The notes beneath the pieces were generated by a model. It was given only the letters and a program-made list of their open reading frames with translations. It was not told the DNA's origin and did no database searches. Below, piece by piece: positions 1-6,631 of a DNA stretch of 9,492 nucleotides. Made by a program: the position numbers and the translations under genes. This stretch comes from Peptococcaceae bacterium (GTDB lineage: Bacteria; Bacillota; Peptococcia; Peptococcales; Peptococcaceae): the NCBI GenBank assembly GCA_017622155.1, contig JAGARS010000187.1:1-9492 (forward strand), given 5' to 3'. Position 1 is the stretch's first letter; every line of letters starts with the position of its first letter.

Positions 1-152
1 GAACTTGGCATACCGCCGGAACTGATCATTTTACTCAAATCCAGTCGTTTTTCATCAAAAAGCACCAACAATACTTTTATCACTTGCGCTGCAAACCATG
101 CCAGAATTGCTGCTATCAACGCTTTATTTTCAAACAAATCCATAAATTCCAC
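1..152 (-). CDS. Divergent PAP2 family protein (DUF212/YuiD-like), 3' part outside window
   Basis: Partial gene: only about the first 50 residues are inside the window. The peptide has a short N-terminus, a hydrophobic segment (ALIAAILAWFAAQVIKVLLV) and then SSGGMPSS at the edge, which is the start of the conserved G-G-M-P-S-S-H motif of the divergent PAP2/DUF212 family (B. subtilis YuiD type). Members are small membrane proteins related to acid phosphatases; the true substrate is unknown, though a place after ispA suggests a link to isoprenoid or lipid-carrier metabolism (inference). I prefer the GTG start at 150-152, because AAGGGGCGG lies about 6-7 bases before it. The in-frame ATG at 141-143 would put that site about 15 bases away. 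The gene follows ispA after 48 bp and is probably in the same operon. Confidence 0.8.
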   Translation of the reverse strand, partial: MEFMDLFENKALIAAILAWFAAQVIKVLLVLFDEKRLDLSKMISSGGMPS

Positions 153-200
153 GGTATCCGCCCCTTGCTTGCCCGCTTTTTTTCATTCGATTGCTGCGGT

Positions 201-1097
201 TTATTGTTCTCTGCTTAATAAGTATAACGCAAGCGCTCTTAACATATCCGCATTATCGCCAAATAGCTCCAAAGCTTTGATTGATGCATCAACAGCATCT
301 TTCGCCATCTGTTTGGATTCCTCCAAACCAAACAGCAAAGGATACGTCGCTTTCTGATTTTTTTCATCACTGCCTACAGGCTTACCGATTTTTTCAGCAT
401 CGCCAATAACATCTAAAATATCATCGGTAATCTGAAATGCCAGACCAAGCTGCTGTGCATATACAGTAAGAGCTTCCAGCTGTTTTGCATCTGCCCCGCC
501 TAAGATTGCTCCGATACGCACAGAAGCGGCAATCAATGCCCCTGTTTTATGAGAATGAATATACTCTAACAATGCAAGATCAGGCGCTTTTTGTTCAGAT
601 AAAATATCTACTACCTGACCGCCAATCATCCCCGCCTCGCCGCTGGCCTTGGCAGCTTCCTGAATAATCTGAACAATCTGCAGACTATTTTTCTCATCAG
701 CCATATTGGCCAGAATCTCAAATGCATAGGTCAAAAGAGCATCGCCGGCTAAAATAGCCATGCCTTCCCCAAATACTTTATGATTGGTCAATTTGCCGCG
801 GCGATAATCGTCATTATCCATCCCGGGCAAATCATCATGCACCAGAGAATATGTGTGAATACATTCCAGTGCACACGCTGCATCCAAAGCCGCCGCACTG
901 TTCCCGCATACAGCTTCACAGGCTGCCATGCAAAGCACCGGACGAAACCGTTTGCCACCGGCAAACACACTATAAGCCATAGCTTCATGAATCACTTCCG
1001 GATAGCTGTTTTCAGACGGCAAAAGCTCGCGCAGACGCATCTCCGTCATTGCACTGACATCTGACATATAGGTCTTGATATCTTTTCCTGTTCCCAT
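201..1097 (-). CDS. ispA: Short-chain polyprenyl (farnesyl/geranyl) diphosphate synthase
   Basis: Cytosolic all-alpha prenyltransferase of 298 residues, the usual length. It condenses IPP with DMAPP/GPP to make a short-chain prenyl diphosphate, the precursor for undecaprenyl phosphate and quinones. Visible motifs are GGKRFRP (47-53, IPP binding), the first aspartate-rich motif DDLPGMD (88-94) followed by RR (99-100), GGQ (159-161), KTG (184-186) and the second aspartate-rich motif DDILD (225-229), then a conserved lysine region (GSDEKNQKATYP, 242-253). Tyr83 and Ser84 before the first motif fit bacterial FPP synthases, though chain length cannot be fixed from sequence. AAGGAG sits 7 bases before the ATG and overlaps the stop of xseB (11-bp gap), so the two are co-translated. 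The standard order xseA-xseB-ispA supports the call. Confidence 0.95.
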   Translation of the reverse strand: MGTGKDIKTYMSDVSAMTEMRLRELLPSENSYPEVIHEAMAYSVFAGGKRFRPVLCMAACEAVCGNSAAALDAACALECIHTYSLVHDDLPGMDNDDYRRGKLTNHKVFGEGMAILAGDALLTYAFEILANMADEKNSLQIVQIIQEAAKASGEAGMIGGQVVDILSEQKAPDLALLEYIHSHKTGALIAASVRIGAILGGADAKQLEALTVYAQQLGLAFQITDDILDVIGDAEKIGKPVGSDEKNQKATYPLLFGLEESKQMAKDAVDASIKALELFGDNADMLRALALYLLSREQ

Positions 1098-1108
1098 GGG
1101 CTCGCTCC

Positions 1109-1327
1109 TTACTGAATTTCAAATCGGCCATCGCGAAACATAGCCAGTTTGCCTTCCGCTTTGTTTAATTTTTCCTGACATACTTTGATATATTCCAATC
1201 CGTCCTGGAAGCTGGTAATTGCATCTTCCAGCGGCAGCTCTCCGTTATCCAGCCTGCGCACCACCAGCTCAAGCTGCTCCATCGCTTGTTCAAAGGTAAG
1301 TGTCTCTGTATTTTTTACTGTTTCCAT
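1109..1327 (-). CDS. xseB: Exodeoxyribonuclease VII small subunit
   Basis: The 72-residue product has the typical size and features of XseB: LTFEQAMEQLELVVRRLDNGELPLEDAI (about 10-37) followed by a second helix (SFQDGLEYIKVCQEKLNKAEGKL), forming the helical hairpin that binds the C-terminal region of XseA. Several small subunits join each large subunit in exonuclease VII, which degrades single-stranded DNA from both ends to oligonucleotides. The ATG lies 13 bp inside the end of xseA, and its ribosome binding site (GGGGAGGAG, spacing about 5) is within xseA codons, so translation is probably coupled and sets subunit supply. It ends 11 bp before ispA. Confidence 0.95.
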   Translation of the reverse strand: METVKNTETLTFEQAMEQLELVVRRLDNGELPLEDAITSFQDGLEYIKVCQEKLNKAEGKLAMFRDGRFEIQ

Positions 1328-2529
1328 ATATGCTCCTCCCCACCTGTTACTGTGCCATACAGCTTACCGTGCTCCAAAAGTACAGCCACCGTTTCTCCAA
1401 TCTTTACCTGATTGACACTGTGCACAATTGCGCCATGTGCATCCTGACACACCGCATAGCCACGGCTCAATACAGAAAGAGGGCTCAGCGCATTCAATTG
1501 TGCTGCCGTTTTTGCAATCTGCTGCTGTCTTTGCTGCAAGTACAATGCATAACTCTGCTCCAGCTGCTTTACTTTCTCATCTAATGCTTGCTGCGCATCC
1601 TGCCATAACAATTCCGGCTTCTGCAAAATTCTATGCTGCATCAAATGTTCCAAACGCAAACGCTTTTGCTGCAGACAAGCCATATAACGCTGCATAAGCA
1701 CACGTTCCTGCAATTGCAGCTGTTCCACCAGCTGCGATTGTACCGGTACAGCCAATTCTGCTGCCATAGAAGGCGTAGCCGCTCGTACATCTGCTGCAAA
1801 ATCAGACAAAGTCACATCTGTTTCATGTCCTACTGCACTGATAATCGGCACCGGGCTTTCTGCGATTTTGCGTACAACCGCCGCTTCATTGAAACACCAC
1901 AATTCTTCCAGAGAGCCGCCGCCGCGTCCGGCAATAATCACATCCATGTCCTGCCGGTACAATACATCGAGCGCTTGACAAATAGATACCGCGCCTTCAC
2001 TGCCCTGTACAATTGCAGGCACCACATAAATATCCACCGCCGGATTTCTTCTTCGAATAATTGATACCATATCCCGAATAGCCGCGCCTGTTGGCGAGGT
2101 GACAATTCCTATTTTCTGAGGCAAAAACGGAAGCGGACGTTTCCCTGCTGCATCAAACAAACCTTCTTTTGTCAATTTTTCTTTGAGCTGTTCATAAGCC
2201 ATATGCAAAGCCCCGGCTCCGGCCGGCATCATTTGCTCCACATACAGCTGATACACCCCGTCACGCTCATACACTGCCACATAGCCGCCAATCAAAACCT
2301 GCATACCATGAGCAGGCTGAAACTGCAGCCGCTGTGCATTGCTGCGAAACATCACACACTTGATTGTACCTGTTTTATCCTTCAGCGAAAAATACAAATG
2401 CCCGGAACTATGTCGTGTAAAATTAGAAATTTCTCCTCGCACCAATACTCCGGAAAGCATGGTATCCTGCTGCAAAATTCGCTTGATATAACTGTTTATT
2501 TCACTGACTGTGAGAATTTCCCTTTGCAT
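1315..2529 (-). CDS. xseA: Exodeoxyribonuclease VII large subunit
   Basis: Catalytic subunit of exonuclease VII, 404 residues (family usually about 400-450). Residues 1-100 form the N-terminal OB-fold (LTVSEINSYIKR, then GEISNF and SGHLYFSLKD). The catalytic domain begins with KIGIVTSPTGAAIRD (139-153), continues through AGRGGGSLEELWCFNE (200-215) and SAVGHETDVTLSDFAADVRAA (231-251), and ends in a Gln-rich coiled coil (about 262-345) that docks XseB, followed by SVLSRGYAV. All conserved blocks are intact. The ATG at 2527-2529 has GAGGTG 10 bases upstream, a slightly long spacing. The 85-bp gap from nusB holds a small hairpin but no convincing promoter, so I place it in the asp23-led operon. 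It overlaps xseB by 13 bp. Confidence 0.96.
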   Translation of the reverse strand: MQREILTVSEINSYIKRILQQDTMLSGVLVRGEISNFTRHSSGHLYFSLKDKTGTIKCVMFRSNAQRLQFQPAHGMQVLIGGYVAVYERDGVYQLYVEQMMPAGAGALHMAYEQLKEKLTKEGLFDAAGKRPLPFLPQKIGIVTSPTGAAIRDMVSIIRRRNPAVDIYVVPAIVQGSEGAVSICQALDVLYRQDMDVIIAGRGGGSLEELWCFNEAAVVRKIAESPVPIISAVGHETDVTLSDFAADVRAATPSMAAELAVPVQSQLVEQLQLQERVLMQRYMACLQQKRLRLEHLMQHRILQKPELLWQDAQQALDEKVKQLEQSYALYLQQRQQQIAKTAAQLNALSPLSVLSRGYAVCQDAHGAIVHSVNQVKIGETVAVLLEHGKLYGTVTGGEEHIWKQ

Positions 2530-2583
2530 TTGTAATATTCACCTCACACTATACAGCTCAATTTACAAAACACTATTTACGAC

Positions 2584-2605
2584 GGGACACGATATCATCG
2601 GCCCC
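2584..2605 (-). other. Small hairpin in the nusB-xseA spacer
   Basis: On the minus strand GGGGCCGAT pairs with ATCG-GTCCC around a GAT loop, giving about 9 bp with one bulged base and one G-U pair. No T-run follows, so it is not a normal intrinsic terminator; it could be a processing or attenuation hairpin, or chance. It lies about 10 bp after the nusB stop. Confidence 0.4.
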
Positions 2606-2614
2606 TATACAGAA

Positions 2615-3154
2615 TTATTGCAATTTACCGGCTAAAATTGCTTCTGCCTCTTCTTCCGTTACTTCTCGTTCAATAATCATAGTTACTTTTTCATCTTCTT
2701 TGATTGGCGCTTCCGCCATAGCTTCTTTCGCTGCCTCTGTCACAATAGAATCTTTGCGCTCCTCATTTTTCATCACTTTATCCAATACACTGTTGATAAA
2801 GCCGGAAGATTCTTTTTTGCCATAGATTTTAGCCATTTCCACTGCTTCATTAATCGCACCTTTCTGTGCAATATGACCGCTGTACAGCATTTCATACACA
2901 GCCAGACGCAGCAGATTGCGGTCTACACTCATCATACGGCCTACGGTCCATCCTGTAACATTGCGCTGAATAATTGCATCAATTTCCGCTTTGTTGTTTT
3001 CTACAGCCATTACCAGCTCACGGCAAAATGCCTGTTCACGCTGATTCAGCCCATCTTCCTCCATGGTATGCGCCAATGCAGTTTCCACATCTACACTGCC
3101 CATGTCTACCTGATAAATAATTTTAAATGCAGTTTCTCTGCTCTGATGTCTCAT
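2615..3154 (-). CDS. nusB: Transcription antitermination factor NusB with acidic C-terminal extension
   Basis: NusB pairs with NusE (ribosomal protein S10) on boxA RNA to promote antitermination during rRNA transcription. Residues 1-128 carry the NusB fold: R-Q-S-R-E-T-A-F-K at the start, the central LNQREQAFCRELV (36-48), WTVGRMMSVDRNLLRLAVYEML (69-90), INEAVEMAKIYG (101-112) and FINSVLDKV (119-127). The family usually ends soon after this helix, at 130-150 residues. This protein continues for about 50 more residues (130-179), rich in Glu, Lys and Ala, ending TEEEAEAILAGKLQ. The function of the tail is unknown. The ribosome binding site GAGGTG is formed by the last two codons of the preceding Asp23 gene, 7 bases before the ATG, so the two genes are coupled. 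Confidence 0.94.
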   Translation of the reverse strand: MRHQSRETAFKIIYQVDMGSVDVETALAHTMEEDGLNQREQAFCRELVMAVENNKAEIDAIIQRNVTGWTVGRMMSVDRNLLRLAVYEMLYSGHIAQKGAINEAVEMAKIYGKKESSGFINSVLDKVMKNEERKDSIVTEAAKEAMAEAPIKEDEKVTMIIEREVTEEEAEAILAGKLQ

Positions 3155-3158
3155 ATCA

Positions 3159-3617
3159 TTACACCTCTGTTTCTTTATCTTCTACCGGCTCTGTCTCAGC
3201 CGATTCTCTGGTATATTCCTGGCCTTCCCGTTCATTTTCCTTTTCGAACGAAATGCCTTGTACATAAATATTAACTTCTTTCACCGAAAGCCCTGTCATC
3301 AGCTGTACCATCTGGCGTATTTCCTTCTGCAGCTCCATAGCCAGCTTTGGAATTTTCACACCATAGGTCACATAAATATACAACGAAATTTTTACCTCAT
3401 GTTCAGTAAGCTCTACCTTTACTCCTTTGGCCGGATTTTTCTTGCCAAGTTTTTCGGTAAAGCCGGAAGCCATACTTAAAGGCGCATGAGCAATCCCCTC
3501 TACACGGTCAGCAGCCATACGTACAATCGTTGCAACGGCTTCCTCGGAAATATGAATCATGCCGTAAGCAGTTTCTGTTTCTCCCTGCATATGCTCCTGA
3601 ACTTTATTTTCAGACAT
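3159..3617 (-). CDS. Asp23/Gls24 family envelope stress response protein
   Basis: The 152-residue product has the compact Asp23/Gls24 (DUF322) domain at about residues 18-125: YGMIHISEEAVATIVRMAADRVEGI, then a KGVKVEL-EHEVKISLYIYVTYGVKIPKLAMELQKEIRQMVQLMTGLSVKEVNIYVQGI run. An acidic tail of about 28 residues follows. Family members are abundant cytosolic proteins, in staphylococci held at the membrane by AmaP and linked to alkaline and cell-wall stress; the molecular role is unclear. No AmaP or DUF2273 partner lies next to it here. GAGGTG precedes the ATG by about 5 bases, and a candidate extended -10 promoter lies 40 bp upstream, making this the likely first gene of the nusB-xseA-xseB-ispA operon. 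Confidence 0.9.
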   Translation of the reverse strand: MSENKVQEHMQGETETAYGMIHISEEAVATIVRMAADRVEGIAHAPLSMASGFTEKLGKKNPAKGVKVELTEHEVKISLYIYVTYGVKIPKLAMELQKEIRQMVQLMTGLSVKEVNIYVQGISFEKENEREGQEYTRESAETEPVEDKETEV

Positions 3618-3655
3618 AACATCACCTCAATTTTATTTAAGGTTATACTCTTTTA

Positions 3656-3684
3656 AGTATACCAGTATTTCAATAAAAATTAAA
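3656..3684 (-). promoter_or_regulatory. Candidate sigma-A promoter for the asp23-nusB-xse-ispA operon
   Basis: Reading the minus strand: TTTAAT (-35, at 3679-3684), 17 bp, then TATACT (-10, at 3656-3661) preceded by TGG, an extended -10. The -35 is weak, but the extended -10 and the position about 40 bp before the Asp23 start codon fit. Confidence 0.55.
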
Positions 3685-3694
3685 CTGATTTTGT

Positions 3695-3727
3695 ATATTT
3701 TCTGCATATTTTCTGCATATTTTTTGC
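3695..3727. repeat. Three tandem 11-bp repeats
   Basis: The plus strand holds ATATTTTCTGC at 3695-3705 and again at 3706-3716, then ATATTTTTTGC at 3717-3727, one base different. The array lies just upstream of the asp23 operon promoter and downstream of pepF. A period of 11 bp is close to one helical turn, so it could be a bent AT-rich upstream element or repeated protein sites; it could equally be slippage in AT-rich DNA. Confidence 0.8.
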
Positions 3728-3747
3728 ATAAAAATATGTATTTATGC

Positions 3748-3784
3748 AAACAGGTGGAGATAACACACATATCTCCACCTGTTT
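3748..3784 (-). terminator. Strong hairpin after pepF, probable terminator
   Basis: A perfect 15-bp stem (AAACAGGTGGAGATA at 3748-3762 with its complement at 3770-3784) encloses a 7-base loop. It starts 29 bp beyond the pepF stop. Only a short T-run (TTT, then GCATAAA) follows on the minus strand, so release may be less efficient than a classic terminator. The symmetric stem could also work on the plus strand. A second, weaker AT-rich inverted repeat (TTTGCATAAA at 3723-3732 with 3741-3750) overlaps its outer edge and is mutually exclusive with it. Confidence 0.7.
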
Positions 3785-3813
3785 ATTCCGGTATACGCTA
3801 TTTTGTTTTCAAA

Positions 3814-5589
3814 TTATTTTTTTAATAATGGTTTCAACTCATCCAGCACATTCTGGAAATACTGCAGCGTATCCTCCACAGGCTGCGGAGCCGCCATATC
3901 TACACCTGCAATTTTAAGCAGATTGATTGGATAATCACTGCCGCCGCAAGACAGAAAATGGCGATAATTAGCCACCGCATCCGGCTCTCCGTTCAGAATT
4001 TTTTTAGAAATACTTACTGCAGCAGAAATGCCGGTAGCATACTGATATACATAAAATGCACGATAAAAATGCGGAATCCGCGCCCATTCATAGTGCAGTA
4101 CATCATCAATCACAAAATCCTCACCGTGATAAATCTTATACAAATTGGTATACTCCTCACACAATACATCCGGCAATAACGGCATGCCCTGCTCTACCAT
4201 GTTGTGTGTCATATTTTCAAAATCTGCAAACAATGTCTGTCGATACAATGTAGAACGAATATTGTCTAACTGATTACACAAAAGCAGGGCCTTTTCCGCA
4301 TCAGACTGACTGTTTTTGTATAAATAATCAAACAGCAGCTGTTCATTCACAGTAGAAGCTACCTCCGCTGTGAAAATGCAGTAATCCGAATATACATACG
4401 GCTGATGTTTGTTGCTGTAATAGCTGTGCATCACATGCCCCAGTTCATGCGCAATGGTAAACACATCATTCAAAGTGCCGGTAAAATTCAACAATGAAAA
4501 CGGATGGTACCCATAGGAATGAATGGCATACGCACCGGTTGCCTTGTTTTTGGCTGGATATACATCAATCCAGCGATTGTCGAAAGCCTCTTTCAGCACT
4601 GCAGTATAATCCTCTCCCAGTACAGCAGTGGCTTCCAGCACAATGTTTTGTGCCTCTTCATACGTGTAGGTACGGTCAATCCCCGGCACGATTGGCACAA
4701 ACAAGTCACTGAAATGAATCTCTTCTAAGCCCAGCACTTCTTTACGCAAAGTCACATATTCCTGCAGAGGCCCCGCTTGTTTACGCACAGTAGCAACGAG
4801 ATTATCATACACTTCCTCCGGAATATGATTGCCGGAAAGAGCCATAGCACGAGCAGAATCGTATTTGCGGCTTTTTGCCACAAACACATCATTTTTCACC
4901 GAACCATAATAGGCAGATGTGATAGTATTAATATGCTGGCCATACACGCCTAACAGTTTTGTGAAAAACTCATAACGAAACGCCGCATCCGGATGAATCA
5001 AAGCCACCTGATAATTGTTGTTGTTAACTTCAATCTCTTCCCCTTCCGGAGTTGTAATCGTCGGATATACAATATCATTCACCGTTAAATCATCATAAAT
5101 TTTTTCAAATGAGTTGCCCAACGCACCCATCTTGCTTAAAATTTCCTCAATCTGCTGATTGAAAATATGATTTTTCTGCTCAAACAGACCTTCCATCATA
5201 AACCCATACAGCTGCAAAGCCTCATTTTGCTGCGAATACGCAGCAAAAATTTCCGGGGTCAGCTCTAGCAGTTCCGGCTCCAAGAACGACAATTTTTCCG
5301 CTATAGCTATATAAATGCTGTCAGCAGATTCATAAATATCCTTCGCCTCACCATTCGCCATATTCTGATCAAAATACATTTTCGCATATACAAACAGTGC
5401 TGTCAGTTTTTCCCCCAGCTTGTCATTGCGTGAAAGAGCCAAATACAGTGTATCCGCATCCTTTGTGATTGTGCCCTGCATCTCTGCCAGTTCATCCGCC
5501 AGAGCCCGCGCCTCATCCATGCCTTCACGCCATGCCTTCACACTTTCAAACATATGTGTTAAATCCCAAGTATCCTTTACATCAGCCAT
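3814..5589 (-). CDS. pepF: Oligoendopeptidase F (M3B zinc metallopeptidase)
   Basis: Cytosolic zinc peptidase of 591 residues, normal for PepF (about 590-610), that cleaves short oligopeptides, commonly in peptide recycling. The catalytic signature is HELGH at 381-385 within FTIAHELGHVMHSYYS; the third zinc ligand is probably Glu409 in TAEVAST. The N-terminal half is the helical M3 prodomain (WDLTHMFESVKAW at 8-20; FLEPELLEL; LSGNHIPEEVYDNLV). Near the C-terminus, HFYRAFYVYQYATGISAA is the conserved substrate-binding segment. GGAGG lies 9 bases before the ATG; a closer ATG is out of frame and soon stopped. The gene has its own promoter (5654-5682) and a strong hairpin after its stop, so it appears to be a single-gene unit. 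No sign of truncation. Confidence 0.95.
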   Translation of the reverse strand: MADVKDTWDLTHMFESVKAWREGMDEARALADELAEMQGTITKDADTLYLALSRNDKLGEKLTALFVYAKMYFDQNMANGEAKDIYESADSIYIAIAEKLSFLEPELLELTPEIFAAYSQQNEALQLYGFMMEGLFEQKNHIFNQQIEEILSKMGALGNSFEKIYDDLTVNDIVYPTITTPEGEEIEVNNNNYQVALIHPDAAFRYEFFTKLLGVYGQHINTITSAYYGSVKNDVFVAKSRKYDSARAMALSGNHIPEEVYDNLVATVRKQAGPLQEYVTLRKEVLGLEEIHFSDLFVPIVPGIDRTYTYEEAQNIVLEATAVLGEDYTAVLKEAFDNRWIDVYPAKNKATGAYAIHSYGYHPFSLLNFTGTLNDVFTIAHELGHVMHSYYSNKHQPYVYSDYCIFTAEVASTVNEQLLFDYLYKNSQSDAEKALLLCNQLDNIRSTLYRQTLFADFENMTHNMVEQGMPLLPDVLCEEYTNLYKIYHGEDFVIDDVLHYEWARIPHFYRAFYVYQYATGISAAVSISKKILNGEPDAVANYRHFLSCGGSDYPINLLKIAGVDMAAPQPVEDTLQYFQNVLDELKPLLKK

Positions 5590-5653
5590 ATATCATATCC
5601 TCCTCAACAGAACAAATTCATCAATCCTAGTATACTGCAAAACATACTGTAAT

Positions 5654-5682
5654 ATTATAGCACATACCAAAATCCCTGTCGA
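5654..5682 (-). promoter_or_regulatory. Sigma-A promoter for pepF
   Basis: Minus strand: TCGACA (-35, 5677-5682; 5 of 6 to TTGACA), 17-bp spacer, TATAAT (-10, 5654-5659) preceded by TGC, an extended -10. This is the best protein-gene promoter in the window. It predicts a leader of roughly 55-60 bases before the pepF ATG. Confidence 0.8.
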
Positions 5683-5752
5683 GTTGACAATCCTCACCGA
5701 CAAAGCCTTTTTCGTTTTACAGCTATTACAATTCTTTCATTTGCACACATAC

Positions 5753-5784
5753 AAAAAAGAGCCAGCATTTTTTGCTGACTCTTT
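5753..5784 (-). terminator. Intrinsic terminator of the rubrerythrin gene
   Basis: On the minus strand AAAGAGTCAGCA pairs with TGCTGGCTCTTT (12 bp, one U-G pair, 5-base loop) and runs straight into TTTTTT. It lies 31 bp after the rubrerythrin stop, and ahead of the pepF promoter. Confidence 0.9.
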
Positions 5785-5814
5785 AGAAGAAAAGGGATGT
5801 TTATTTATGGCTTA

Positions 5815-6360
5815 TTATTTGCCGAAATAACGTTTCAGTAAACCTTCAAATGCTTTTCCGTGACGGGCTTCATCTCTTGCCATTTCATGCACGGTGTCAT
5901 GAATCGCATCTAAGCCTTTCATTTTTGCCATGGTTGCCAGATCCTGTTTACCCTGGGTTGCACCATGTTCTGCTGCTACACGCAGTTTCAGGTTTTCTTC
6001 AGTAGATGCTGTTACTACTTCGCCCAGCAGTTCTGCAAATTTTGCTGCATGTTCTGCTTCTTCATATGCTGCTTTTTCCCAGTACAGACCGATTTCCGGA
6101 TACCCTTCTCTGTGTGCTACTCTTGCCATTGCCAGGTACATACCTACTTCTGTACATTCGCCTGTGAAGTTTTCTCTTAACCCTTTGATAATTTCTTCGT
6201 CAATACCTTCGCAGATACCTACTTTGTGTTCTGCTGCATATACCAGTTCTCCGCCGATTTCATGTTCGGTGAATTTTTTTGCTTTACAAATCGGGCATTC
6301 TGCCGGCTGTACTTCTGCTTCGGTTGTCCATCCACATACTGCGCATACATATTTTTTCAT
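5815..6360 (-). CDS. rbr: Reverse-type rubrerythrin (NADH peroxidase family)
   Basis: A 181-residue di-iron peroxidase that reduces hydrogen peroxide in anaerobes, taking electrons through rubredoxin-type iron. The rubredoxin-like Fe(Cys)4 site is at the N-terminus (C6-V-C9-G and C22-P-I-C25), the reverse of classical rubrerythrin; the ferritin-like four-helix domain follows (about 50-180). Likely di-iron ligands include the Glu pair in [18 protein letters not shown] in [12 protein letters not shown], the Glu of VAAEHG, and DEARH near the end. I choose the ATG at 6358-6360: the run AGGGGG ends 8 bases before it but only 2 before the other in-frame ATG at 6364-6366. Two stop codons in tandem end the gene. 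It is probably monocistronic, with its own promoter region and terminator. Oxidative or redox control is likely but unproven. Confidence 0.93.
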   Translation of the reverse strand: MKKYVCAVCGWTTEAEVQPAECPICKAKKFTEHEIGGELVYAAEHKVGICEGIDEEIIKGLRENFTGECTEVGMYLAMARVAHREGYPEIGLYWEKAAYEEAEHAAKFAELLGEVVTASTEENLKLRVAAEHGATQGKQDLATMAKMKGLDAIHDTVHEMARDEARHGKAFEGLLKRYFGK

Positions 6361-6414
6361 AATCATTTCCCCCTGTTGGTTTCTTTATATTTTTATTTAT
6401 TTTCTTTATTTACT

Positions 6415-6440
6415 CGAGAGCTGTTTTGATGTGTCTCTCG
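6415..6440 (-). promoter_or_regulatory. Stem-loop in the rubrerythrin mRNA leader
   Basis: CGAGAG at 6435-6440 (minus-strand sense) pairs with CTCTCG at 6415-6420 across a 14-base loop. If the proposed -10 at 6454-6459 is right, this stem lies within about 10 bases of the transcript 5' end, where such stems often protect mRNA. Modest 6-bp stem. Confidence 0.4.
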
Positions 6441-6453
6441 CTGTTATGGTTCA

Positions 6454-6496
6454 TATATACCCTTGCTTTTTTGTGCTTAAACATTATTTCACAAAA
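6454..6496 (-). promoter_or_regulatory. Candidate rubrerythrin promoter with overlapping inverted repeat
   Basis: Minus strand: TTTAAG (-35, 6476-6481), 16 bp, TATATA (-10, 6454-6459); both boxes are weak. The -35 is inside an inverted repeat TTTTGTG...CACAAAA (arms 6490-6496 and 6469-6475, 14 bases apart), which could be an operator for a redox or peroxide repressor. The half-sites resemble those of Rex (TTGTGA/TCACAA), but the spacing is about 6 bp too long for a standard Rex site. Confidence 0.4.
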
Positions 6497-6542
6497 TATT
6501 TTTAATTTTTTTTTGCATTTTTATTTGGCGAATCACATATAC

Positions 6543-6624
6543 AGAGGCACCGTGATATTTGATTATTTGCACGGCGAAGGTGATGGCATCCGAGCCAAAA
6601 ATAATCAAATAATCCGGTGCCTCT
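6543..6624. repeat. 82-bp imperfect inverted repeat after yqfD
   Basis: Two 26-base arms, 6543-6568 and 6599-6624, face each other around a 30-base G+C-richer centre. The outer 10 bp (AGAGGCACCG) and inner 13 bp pair perfectly; only three bases between them are mismatched, and a one-base shift would pair two of these. The right arm contains AAATAATC twice in tandem. It begins 7 bp after the yqfD stop. No T-run follows on either strand, so a simple intrinsic terminator is not supported. It may be a 3' mRNA structure or a small fold-back element. Confidence 0.85.
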
Positions 6625-6631
6625 AAAACAA

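Noticed and set aside
1428..2064. Long plus-strand open frames opposite xseA
   Set aside because: They are antisense shadows of a complete xseA with all its motifs, and lack start signals.
3695..3727. CRISPR-like array
   Set aside because: Units are 11 bp and directly adjacent with no spacers, and there are no cas genes.
5684..5689. Plus-strand TTGACA as a -35 box in the pepF upstream region
   Set aside because: No -10 box lies 16-18 bp downstream and no plus-strand gene follows.
6469..6496. Canonical Rex operator
   Set aside because: The half-sites are right but 14 bases separate TTTTGTG and CACAAAA, against about 8 in standard sites; kept only as an unassigned inverted repeat.
5930..6505. 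191-codon plus-strand open frame opposite the rubrerythrin gene
   Set aside because: It mirrors a strongly coding frame, is rich in Ser/Cys/Phe, has no ribosome binding site and matches no family I know.
6569..6598. Possible riboswitch core in the centre of the long inverted repeat (plus strand contains GGTGATGGCATCC, faintly like a fluoride riboswitch)
   Set aside because: The expected closing helix and the downstream conserved block are missing, and no fluoride exporter gene follows.
6426..6626. Small plus-strand frame of 66 codons through the rubrerythrin leader and the long inverted repeat
   Set aside because: No convincing ribosome binding site; composition is set by AT-rich spacer DNA and the inverted repeat arms, and it opposes the likely rubrerythrin promoter.
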